Assembly (NCBI GenBank): GCA_964633285.1
Contig: CAZWGA010000031.1
Location: forward strand, 1 to 64,000
DNA length: 64,000 nt
Direction of reading: 5' to 3'
From: 20CM-2-55-15 sp964633285
Lineage (GTDB): Bacteria > Acidobacteriota > Terriglobia > 20CM-2-55-15
Part shown: positions 14,874-22,293 of the stretch, piece by piece
Numbering within the stretch: the stretch's first letter is position 1
Layout of the letters: each line of letters starts with the position of its first letter
Notes under the pieces: model-generated
What the model was told of the DNA's origin: nothing
The model's database searches: none
Seen by the model: only the letters and a program-made list of their open reading frames with translations
Translations under genes and position numbers: made by a program

Positions 14874-16516
14874 CGGCAGAAGCGCGTGTTTCCGAACAAT
14901 CCATGACCTATCGGAAGCATTACCTTAACTGCGCCTACGGCGTGAAGTCGTGGCTGCTGACGAAAGATCACAAACGCATTGCGCTGCTCTATCTCGTATC
15001 GATAACGCTCTTCTTCTTTCTGGGTGGCGCATTCGCGGTTTTGATTCGTCTCGAACTCCTGACTCCGCAAGGCGACCTCGTCGAAGCGGAAACCTACAAC
15101 AAGCTGTTCACGATGCACGGCATCATCATGGTTTTCTTTTTCCTGATTCCGTCGATTCCGGCGGTGCTTGGGAATTTTCTTGTTCCCATGATGATCGGCG
15201 CGCGCGATCTCGCATTTCCAAGGATTAATCTCCTGAGCTGGTACATCTACACAGCCGGCGGGCTCTTCACGCTGGGCGCGGTTGTTTCGGGAGGTGTCGA
15301 TACCGGCTGGACGTTTTACACGCCTTACAGCAGCACGTACGCGAACACGCACGTCATTGCGGCGGCAGCCGGCATTTTCATCACGGGATTCTCATCGATT
15401 CTCACGGGTCTCAACTTTATCGTCACGATTCACAAGATGCGCGCGCCCGGCCTCACCTGGTTCCGGCTGCCGCTCTTCATCTGGTCGAATTATGCGACGG
15501 CGTTGATTATGGTGCTCGGTACGCCGGTGATTGCGATTACGTTGTTGCTTGTCGGCATTGAGCGAGCCTTTCAGATCGGAATCTTCGATCCCAAACTCGG
15601 CGGCGATCCGCTCCTGTTTCAGCATTTGTTCTGGTTTTATTCGCATCCTGCGGTCTACATCATGATCCTTCCGGGAATGGGCGTCGTGAGTGAACTCGTG
15701 ACGTGCTTTGCCCGCAAGCAGATTTTTGGATACACGTTCGTGGCGTTCGCAAGCCTGGCCATTGCGGTACTCGGGTTCCTCGTCTGGGGACATCACATGT
15801 TTGTAAGCGGACAGTCGCCTTACGCGGGGATGATCTTTTCGTTTTTGAGTTTCATGGTCGCCATTCCGTCGGCAGTGAAGGTTTTTAACTGGACTGCGAC
15901 GTTGTACAAAGGCTCGATCTCATTCGACGCCCCGATGCTGTATGCGCTGGGTTTCATCGGACTCTTCACGATCGGAGGCTTGACCGGTCTGTTCCTCGCA
16001 ACCCTTGCGATCGATGTGCATGTAACGGACACATACTTCATCGTCGCGCACTTCCACTACATCATGGTCGGGGGAATGGTCATGGCCTATCTGGGCGGTA
16101 TTCATTTCTGGTGGCCGAAGATCAGCGGAAAACTCTATCCCGAAATGCTCGCGCGTTTCGCTGCTTTCGTGGTGTTTATCGGATTCAACATGACGTTCTT
16201 TCCGCAGTTCATTCTCGGCTATCTGGGAATGCCGCGGCGGTACCACGCATATCCGCCTGAATTTCAGGTATTGAATGTGATGTCGACGGCGGGTGCATCC
16301 ATCCTGGCGGTCGGTTACCTGTTGCCGATGGCGTATCTCGTCTGGTCCATGAGATACGGCCAGCCGGCAGGGGACAATCCATGGGATGCCACAGGGCTCG
16401 AATGGCAAACCCCTTCGCCGCCTCCTACCGAGAATTTCGAAGAAACACCGGTTGTGACGTGGGAAGCGTACGACTACGGCGCGAAACAAAAGGAAAAGGA
16501 GTCACAGGTTGCCTGA
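14870..16516 (+). CDS. coxA: Cytochrome c oxidase subunit I, A2 type
   Basis: A 548-aa heme-copper oxidase core subunit with about 12 membrane helices. ATG 14870 overlaps the coxB stop; an upstream in-frame extension to 14612 lies inside coxB and is ignored. Heme and copper ligands are visible in TMHGIIMVFFF, the HPAVY block (His-Tyr cofactor), GHHMF and HFHYIMVGG. In helix VI the Glu of the A1-type GHPEVY is missing and the sequence is YSHPAVY, marking the A2-type D-channel with the Tyr-Ser pair. K-channel residues appear in VHVTDTYF. It reduces O2 to water and pumps protons. Confidence 0.97.
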   Translation: MTAEARVSEQSMTYRKHYLNCAYGVKSWLLTKDHKRIALLYLVSITLFFFLGGAFAVLIRLELLTPQGDLVEAETYNKLFTMHGIIMVFFFLIPSIPAVLGNFLVPMMIGARDLAFPRINLLSWYIYTAGGLFTLGAVVSGGVDTGWTFYTPYSSTYANTHVIAAAAGIFITGFSSILTGLNFIVTIHKMRAPGLTWFRLPLFIWSNYATALIMVLGTPVIAITLLLVGIERAFQIGIFDPKLGGDPLLFQHLFWFYSHPAVYIMILPGMGVVSELVTCFARKQIFGYTFVAFASLAIAVLGFLVWGHHMFVSGQSPYAGMIFSFLSFMVAIPSAVKVFNWTATLYKGSISFDAPMLYALGFIGLFTIGGLTGLFLATLAIDVHVTDTYFIVAHFHYIMVGGMVMAYLGGIHFWWPKISGKLYPEMLARFAAFVVFIGFNMTFFPQFILGYLGMPRRYHAYPPEFQVLNVMSTAGASILAVGYLLPMAYLVWSMRYGQPAGDNPWDATGLEWQTPSPPPTENFEETPVVTWEAYDYGAKQKEKESQVA

Positions 16517-17150
16517 GTCTTCCGCGCTTGCGCATCAATTCGACGACATCGAACAGCAGCATGAGTCCGCCACGCTGGGGATGTGGATTTTTCTGGCTAC
16601 GGAGGTCATGTTCTTTGGCGGAATGTTCCTTGGTTATTCCGTGTATCGAGGCGCTTACTCCGCGGCCTACGGCGAAGCCAGCCGGCATCTCGATATCGTT
16701 CTGGGCGCGATCAACACCGGCGTACTTCTGTTCAGCAGTCTGACAATGGCTCTCGCGGTGCACGCGGCCCAGCTTGGACGCCGGCGCGCGGTTGTAATGT
16801 TTTTGATTGCGACGATGGTTCTCGGTTCGGTTTTTCTGGGAATTAAATCCATCGAGTACTACCACAAATATGAAGAGAGTCTTATTCCCGGCCCCGGCTT
16901 TCAGTTTCCGGGTCCCAACGCAACGCATGCTCGCATCTTTTTCTCGTTCTATTTCGTGATGACGGGCATGCACGCGCTTCACATGGTCGTTGGAATCGGC
17001 GTAATGCTGGTAATGATTGCGTTGACGATGAAAGGCCGCTTCTCTCCGCAATACTACTTTCCCATCGAGATGACGGGACTCTACTGGCACTTTGTCGACA
17101 TCGTCTGGGTGTTTCTCTTTCCCTTGCTGTATCTGGTGGATCGAAGCTGA
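16509..17150 (+). CDS. coxC: Cytochrome c oxidase subunit III
   Basis: A 213-aa protein with five to six membrane helices and the subunit III signatures LGMWIFLATEVMFFGGMF and FYFVMTGMHALHMVVG, ending in YWHFVDIVWVFLFPLLYL. The start is the TTG at 16509, which overlaps the coxA stop by 8 nt; no earlier ATG is in frame before residue 25. It stabilises the oxidase core and proton uptake. Confidence 0.95.
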   Translation: MPESSALAHQFDDIEQQHESATLGMWIFLATEVMFFGGMFLGYSVYRGAYSAAYGEASRHLDIVLGAINTGVLLFSSLTMALAVHAAQLGRRRAVVMFLIATMVLGSVFLGIKSIEYYHKYEESLIPGPGFQFPGPNATHARIFFSFYFVMTGMHALHMVVGIGVMLVMIALTMKGRFSPQYYFPIEMTGLYWHFVDIVWVFLFPLLYLVDRS

Positions 17151-17434
17151 TGACTGAACATATCGTCGAAAAGAGAACCTCCTATTCCGTTTTCGCCGCA
17201 TTGATGGCGCTGCTTGGAGCGACCGTCGCGATTGCATACATTCATCTCGGCAAGTTGAATGTTATTGCTGCTCTCACGATCGCCGTCATCAAGGCGGTGC
17301 TGATCATTCTTTATTTCATGCACGTCCGCTACAGCTCACGTCTGGTGTGGATTTTCGCCGGCGCCGGTTTCTTCTGGCTGGCGATCCTGTTTGCGCTGTC
17401 TTTTGCGGATTTCTTTACACGCGGAGGGAATTAA
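17150..17434 (+). CDS. coxD: Cytochrome c oxidase subunit IV family protein
   Basis: A 94-aa protein with three hydrophobic helices (about residues 15-33, 36-57 and 65-87) and the conserved ALTIAVIKAVLIILYFMH motif of prokaryotic subunit IV (caa3/CyoD-like). It is the last gene of the operon. Its stop overlaps the stop of the convergent DUF1501 gene by a few bases, so no separate terminator lies between them. Confidence 0.92.
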   Translation: MTEHIVEKRTSYSVFAALMALLGATVAIAYIHLGKLNVIAALTIAVIKAVLIILYFMHVRYSSRLVWIFAGAGFFWLAILFALSFADFFTRGGN

Positions 17435-18657
17435 ACCAAGTTCAACGTCGTGCCGGTTCTGAATCCCGGAAACACTTTGGACATGTCCTTCGCGCCCATG
17501 TGCTTCGTCAGCACTTCCGCAAAGACATTTCGAAAATCCGTCGTGAGCGCGAGATCGCGGCCTTCGTAGAGTTGTTCGGGCGCAAGCCCCGGCCATCGCC
17601 CGTAGACCTTTCCGCCTTTGACCGGTCCGCCGAAAGCGAAGAGACAACTGGCATGGCCGTGATCGGTTCCGCCTGAGCCGTTTTGGCGGATCGCGCGGCC
17701 GAATTCGGTCATGGTGAGAATCACGATATTGCGCATGCGGTCGCCGAGGTCGCGATATAACGCTGCCAGGCCGTCGCCGAAGAGTTTGAGTTGATTGGCA
17801 AGCTGTCCGCGTGCCGATCCCTGATTGGCGTGCGTGTCCCATCCGCCGACATCGGCAAATGCAACCTCGAGCCCGACATCTGCTTTTACGAGTTGCGCAA
17901 TCTGTGCGAGCGCTTGTCCAAAAGGCGAGCCCGGATACTGAACTCCGGATGCCGGAACATACTGAGGCGAGGTTGCGCTTCGAAGCATTTTGACGGCATC
18001 GAAGGTGTCTTTGTACAGGTCGGCGAACAGTTGCTCCATCTCCGGATGCGCGCCCGCTCCCCGCATTCCGAAATCGGCCACGCGCTGCATGGCGACAGCC
18101 GGCGCGGTTCCCATGAGAGATCGCGGCATGTTTGCGGCAATGGCCACTCCACGAAACGGCGTCGAGTTTTTCTCCGATTCGGACTGCAGATAGCGATTCA
18201 TCCAACCGTCGGCGACGCCTTTGTTACCTGGAGCGCCCGATTCCATGTAGTCCTGTGCATCGAAGTGCGAACGCGTGCTGTCGGGCGATCCGACGGCGTG
18301 AACAATCGCGAGATGGCCCTCATCGTAGATTGGCTTCAGCGAATCCAGATTCGGATGCAGCCCGAAGAATCCATCAAGATCGATCGCGGTCTCTCCGCCA
18401 TTTCGAAGAGGCGCAGGAATGGCAATCTGCGGCCGGACGGACGAGTAGCTTTTGTCTCCGAACGGCACGACCATCGAAATGCCGTCGGCCGCACCGCGCT
18501 GAAAGATTGCAATCACAATGGGACGGTCCACACCCCGCGCAGAGTTTGTCTGCGCGTATGCTGTGCGCACCAGAAACGGCGGCGCCGCGGCGAGACTCGC
18601 CAGCGCGACTCCACTGGACTTGAGAAAATAACGGCGCGATACCGATTGTTTCCGCAT
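17431..18657 (-). CDS. DUF1501 protein with Tat signal
   Basis: A 408-aa exported protein. I place the start at ATG 18657, giving MRKQSVSRRYFLKSSG, a clear twin-arginine signal (SRR-x-FLK, residues 7-13) with cleavage after AYAQ. The body has DUF1501 signatures of the sulfatase/alkaline phosphatase-like fold: GGWDTHANQG, VILTMTEFGRAIRQNGSGGTDHGHASCLF. Members are usually paired with DUF1800, as here, where only two bases separate the two genes. The substrate is unknown. Confidence 0.92.
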   Translation of the reverse strand: MRKQSVSRRYFLKSSGVALASLAAAPPFLVRTAYAQTNSARGVDRPIVIAIFQRGAADGISMVVPFGDKSYSSVRPQIAIPAPLRNGGETAIDLDGFFGLHPNLDSLKPIYDEGHLAIVHAVGSPDSTRSHFDAQDYMESGAPGNKGVADGWMNRYLQSESEKNSTPFRGVAIAANMPRSLMGTAPAVAMQRVADFGMRGAGAHPEMEQLFADLYKDTFDAVKMLRSATSPQYVPASGVQYPGSPFGQALAQIAQLVKADVGLEVAFADVGGWDTHANQGSARGQLANQLKLFGDGLAALYRDLGDRMRNIVILTMTEFGRAIRQNGSGGTDHGHASCLFAFGGPVKGGKVYGRWPGLAPEQLYEGRDLALTTDFRNVFAEVLTKHMGAKDMSKVFPGFRTGTTLNLV

Positions 18658-18659
18658 AA

Positions 18660-19985
18660 CTACCTCTTCTGAAACTCCGGTGAACCCAGTCTCGTGACCA
18701 CAGCCTTGACCGGCTCTTCGAATGTGACTGTAGTTCCGGGAATGCGATTCGCTGTCAAAGCTACCGCAAAGTTCAAGCGCTCGAGAACCGCGCCATTGCT
18801 CATCCAATGGTCCGCGCGATCCGGATAGCCCGTTGGAGGCTGGCACTGGTACAGCGGTTCACCCATGCGCGCGATCGCCTGCGCAACCATGCGCGAGCCG
18901 TCGGTCGAACCGTCCAGCGCGCGAATTGCAGACGCGACGTACTCCAGCGGGGTTTTCGTCTTGGCGCCGGCAGCTTCGGGTGAATCGAATTCTCTTGATG
19001 TAAAGATGGTGTGCAGCATTTCACGAATATCCCCGTCGCTGCGGCGATAGGTTTCTGCAACCCGCGCGACGAGCAATTCCGGCGGTTCGTCGCTTACAAA
19101 GCGCCGGACGAGCTTGGTTGAAATAAAACGGGCCGTGCTTGGATGTTTTGCCAGAATGTCGATGACCGCTTCGCCGTCGTGAATTCCGCCTGAGGTGATC
19201 CTGTGGCCCAGAACCAGCTTGTCGCCACTGTCGTGCATCGCTTGACGAAATATGAATTCGCCCGACTGCTGCGGTCTGTCGATGCTCCAGCCTGTAAAAG
19301 CGCGGGCGACTTCCTGCACATCGTGTTGTGTGTATCCGCCGTCAACGCCCATGGTATGAAGTTCCATCAGTTCCCGGCCATAGTTCTCATTGATGCCGCG
19401 ACGCGACGATGAAAGATGATTATCGAGATAAAACAGCATCGCCGGACTCTTTGCGGTCGCCATCAGAAGATCTTTGAATTTTCCAAAGACGCGCGGGCGA
19501 ATCGAATTCATTTCGAAACCCGTGGTCAACCATCGATCGGCATTCTTTCCCCAAAAAATGTTGAAGTGGTTAAACCAGAAATTCGTCATGACTTCCTGGA
19601 GTTGGAGTTCACTGTGAACGGCACGAACGATTCTTTGCGCTTGCAGCTCCTGGAGAACCTGCTGCGTCGGATGCACTCCGCCTTCCTGATAAAAGTGCTG
19701 CACGCGCTGACGGAGTGCCGGATCGCCCGCTTTGAAATCGGCCGGCCGCATTCCAAGCCGCCGTGCAAGTTGCTGCGGCTGGGGGTATTTTTCAATCAAC
19801 TGTGAAGTGTTCATCCGAATCGATGGGGCAACTTCAAGGAGCCGGTCGGCGGCAGAGTCGTCGATCCGATCCGGATGCATCTGTTGATCGAGATATTTGT
19901 CGAGTCCGATTTGACGGACGCGCTCGATGTCCCTGGGCCGCGGGCCAAAAGTGGCGCGGTTCAGCAAGTGTGAAACGTCCTGCAT
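18660..19985 (-). CDS. DUF1800 protein
   Basis: A 441-aa protein with the family opening HLLNRATFGPRPRDIERVR and the later blocks NFWFNHFNIFWGK, ENYGRELMELHTMGVDGGYTQ and REMLHTIFTSREF. No obvious signal peptide is present in this copy. It sits upstream of the DUF1501 gene in the same operon; the pair is widespread in Acidobacteriota, Planctomycetes and Bacteroidota and presumably acts together, but the reaction is not established. Confidence 0.92.
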   Translation of the reverse strand: MQDVSHLLNRATFGPRPRDIERVRQIGLDKYLDQQMHPDRIDDSAADRLLEVAPSIRMNTSQLIEKYPQPQQLARRLGMRPADFKAGDPALRQRVQHFYQEGGVHPTQQVLQELQAQRIVRAVHSELQLQEVMTNFWFNHFNIFWGKNADRWLTTGFEMNSIRPRVFGKFKDLLMATAKSPAMLFYLDNHLSSSRRGINENYGRELMELHTMGVDGGYTQHDVQEVARAFTGWSIDRPQQSGEFIFRQAMHDSGDKLVLGHRITSGGIHDGEAVIDILAKHPSTARFISTKLVRRFVSDEPPELLVARVAETYRRSDGDIREMLHTIFTSREFDSPEAAGAKTKTPLEYVASAIRALDGSTDGSRMVAQAIARMGEPLYQCQPPTGYPDRADHWMSNGAVLERLNFAVALTANRIPGTTVTFEEPVKAVVTRLGSPEFQKR

Positions 19986-20039
19986 ACTTGGATAGACAAT
20001 CGATCCGCCCGCCGGACTAAAGAAATTCGGGCGAGGTCC

Positions 20040-20600
20040 CTATTTCTCGTCCTCGTCGAGGCCGGTGGCGAAATTATCGATATCGACATCCGCTCCATCG
20101 TCCTCGTCGTCAGCTCCGAATATTTGTCCCGTGAATTTTTCTTTGAATGCTTTTTTCCCGCCTTCGGGTTTGAAGATCTTTCGAGCGCGGGCAGGCTTGG
20201 CGTCAGGGCCGAAGTTCCTGCGGATGGGACGATCGCCTTTAGCTTCGCCTCCCGGGTCGCCGAAATCGGGAGCAGGGGAGCGCATAGGACCACCAGGCCG
20301 AGGTCCAGCCGGTGACGGACGGAAACCTCCGCCTGCGGGCCGAGGTCCCGCCTCACGCGCGCGGGCTTCGTTTACGGCTAATGGGCGGCCTTTGAACGGC
20401 TGATTGTTGAACTGTCGGATGGCTTCCTGAGCCTGCTGCGCATCCGCGAATTCGACGAACGCAAATCCGCGTTTCTTGCCGGTTTCGCGGTCCAGTGGAA
20501 TCGAGACGTACGACAGATTCCCAACGGTCGAAAAGTGATCGCGAATTTCATCCTCGGTCGTATCGTACGGGAGATTCCCGACAAAAAGGCGGACTGACAT
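20040..20600 (-). CDS. RRM-domain RNA-binding protein
   Basis: A 186-aa protein. Residues 1-80 are a single RRM with RNP2 LFVGNLPY (5-12) and RNP1 KKRGFAFVEF (43-52). The rest is a Gly/Pro/Arg-rich then acidic tail ending in EDDGADVDIDNFATGLDEDEK-like sequence, shorter blocks of which are clearly negative. Bacterial single-RRM proteins bind mRNA, often in cold adaptation. The start is supported by GAGGT six nt upstream. The Gly-Arg tail could provide extra RNA contacts. Confidence 0.93.
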   Translation of the reverse strand: MSVRLFVGNLPYDTTEDEIRDHFSTVGNLSYVSIPLDRETGKKRGFAFVEFADAQQAQEAIRQFNNQPFKGRPLAVNEARAREAGPRPAGGGFRPSPAGPRPGGPMRSPAPDFGDPGGEAKGDRPIRRNFGPDAKPARARKIFKPEGGKKAFKEKFTGQIFGADDEDDGADVDIDNFATGLDEDEK

Positions 20601-20735
20601 TGTTACCTCATCGAACCTTTGGTCATAAGACTTGGATACGTTGAGGTCTCACGCTGGCGTTAAAGAATGGGATGTTGGGGTGGAACATTTGGACATCGGG
20701 GAGCATATTACCGCGTTGCACGCGGGATTTCAATG

Positions 20736-22088
20736 TTACGGCGCTCGGGTAATCAACACGCCCGGGACGAACGTGAAATCGGACCGGATTTGCCTGATCC
20801 ATTTTGAATCCGCCCCAAATACAAGCTCTTTGTGAACTTCATTCGGCCGGCGGGCATCGATGATCTGCATCCGGAATTCCTGGCCCATCAGAAACTCTTC
20901 GGGAGAGTAGATATAGCTGCCGGCATAGGCCTGGTCGAGGAACCGGCTCTTCGGATCCGAACTGCCTTCGATAACCTGGCGCCCGGGCATAATGGGTTCC
21001 AGAAGCTGGCCATCCCGATAGATCCGAAATTCCAGGAACTCGCCCTTGAATTCGAGTTCAGGTTTTCCGCCTTTACCGAATAAATGAATGGGCGACACCA
21101 TCTTCGAAGCGATACTGCGCTTCGTCAGGCCCGCGTCAGGCCGGATATCGAATGTCACGGCGTAGTCAAGAGAAGTCTCGGTGGATCGATGCCATTCGTA
21201 ATAAGGGTCTTCGATTTCGTGATACGTGGAATCGGAAAGCCCTCGCCGCGATTGCCGGTTGATCGCGCGTTTCTGTTCCTGCATGACCTGAATCTTTCCA
21301 ATTAAAACGGGAGTGATGGAGGTCACCGTGAAATCGCCCGCTCTGACTCTGTAAGAATCCCAGTCGAGAGGTTCCGACTGAATCTTGTGATTCAAAACAT
21401 CGACCGGATACCGCACGCTGCTGACGGATCGTAGCTGGTCCGCGGACGGCTCAATGGGAATGCTCTCCGCCATCAATTCCCGTGAAGAAAGGAAATCCCG
21501 CAGCGCATCGATGCGGATGGCGCCTCCAATATTGGCTTCACCAAATGTGTTGATGCCGATCACTTCGCCGTCACGATTCAGCAATGGGCCGCCCGAATTG
21601 CCCGGCTGCAGCAAAAAATCGCCGAGTACCGCAGTTGGATCGACCTTCGACAGGATGCCTTGCGTCATGAGGAACTTTTGGTTCAATGGCGAGCCAATAG
21701 CAACGACTGGAATTCCAACCTTGATGGAGGAATCTTTCTCTTCCGGCAAAATCGTCAGCGGTTCGATGTGCGCGACGACATCGCTGTTCACTTTGAGGAG
21801 CGCCATGTCGTAATGAGGATTGACGGCTGCCACCGCGGCCTTCACTTTGTGTCCATCGGGAAACTGAACCGCGAGATATTTTGAATTTCGAATGACATGG
21901 AAATTGGTAGCAATGTGACCAAAAGGGGTCACCAGAAACCCCGATCCCGATCCATCATCAGTCATTACCTGGACTACTGCGGGCGAAGCCTGTTCATACA
22001 GCTTTGAATAGTCGTGCGCCGACGCCTGCGCAAAAACCAGCGTGGGCAAAAGACATACAGCAAAGACAAGCCGTGCAGCCCTTCTCAT
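20736..22088 (-). CDS. Secreted trypsin-like serine protease
   Basis: A 450-aa S1-family (HtrA-like catalytic domain) protease. ATG 22088 is chosen over an ATG 42 nt upstream because AGGAGAAG lies just before it and a signal peptide (residues 1-20, cut near FAQA) then starts correctly. The triad is His64 (TNFHV), Asp94 (YDMALLKV) and Ser165 (GNSGGPLL). Unlike HtrA, residues about 220-450 are not a recognisable PDZ domain but a beta-rich extension unique to this subgroup. It is probably periplasmic. Confidence 0.9.
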   Translation of the reverse strand: MRRAARLVFAVCLLPTLVFAQASAHDYSKLYEQASPAVVQVMTDDGSGSGFLVTPFGHIATNFHVIRNSKYLAVQFPDGHKVKAAVAAVNPHYDMALLKVNSDVVAHIEPLTILPEEKDSSIKVGIPVVAIGSPLNQKFLMTQGILSKVDPTAVLGDFLLQPGNSGGPLLNRDGEVIGINTFGEANIGGAIRIDALRDFLSSRELMAESIPIEPSADQLRSVSSVRYPVDVLNHKIQSEPLDWDSYRVRAGDFTVTSITPVLIGKIQVMQEQKRAINRQSRRGLSDSTYHEIEDPYYEWHRSTETSLDYAVTFDIRPDAGLTKRSIASKMVSPIHLFGKGGKPELEFKGEFLEFRIYRDGQLLEPIMPGRQVIEGSSDPKSRFLDQAYAGSYIYSPEEFLMGQEFRMQIIDARRPNEVHKELVFGADSKWIRQIRSDFTFVPGVLITRAP

Positions 22089-22150
22089 GACGTTCTTCTC
22101 CTGCATTCCCTGCTGCAAGGAGCATGCCAAAGCGATGATTCGGGGAAAGG

Positions 22151-22166
22151 AACGCGGGTATAAAAC
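22151..22166. repeat. Truncated copy of the AACGCGGGTATAAAAC repeat
   Basis: The 16-nt AACGCGGGTATAAAAC matches the first 16 nt of the arm consensus of the element at 38041-38107, then stops abruptly two bases before the GGGACAGACACC-type element. Confidence 0.55.
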
Positions 22167-22167
22167 A

Positions 22168-22242
22168 GGGGAATTTCAAGGACAGACAAGGACAGACACC
22201 AAATTCTGAACTACGAATTTGGTGTCTGTCCCTGAAATTCCC
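22168..22242. repeat. GGACAGACACCAAATTC hairpin element, copy 1
   Basis: The core GGACAGACACCAAATTC is followed by an 8-nt loop and GAATTTGGTGTCTGTCC. The outer arms GGGAATTTCA and TGAAATTCCC extend the stem. The left arm contains a perfect 10-nt tandem duplication, AAGGACAGAC twice (22178-22197), which would bulge the stem. It lies between the protease and AsmA genes. Copies 2 and 3 are at 36276-36335 and 58441-58508. Confidence 0.85.
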
Positions 22243-22293
22243 AACCCGAATCATCTCCCAAAAGTCGCGAAGGTCGCGACAAACACGGATTTC

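Noticed and set aside
17431..17434. Terminator between coxD and the DUF1501 gene
   Set aside because: The two stops overlap, leaving no room, and no hairpin with a T-run is visible there.
22168..22242. Mobile element with transposase
   Set aside because: The hairpin elements contain no coding capacity, and no transposase of any kind was found in the window.
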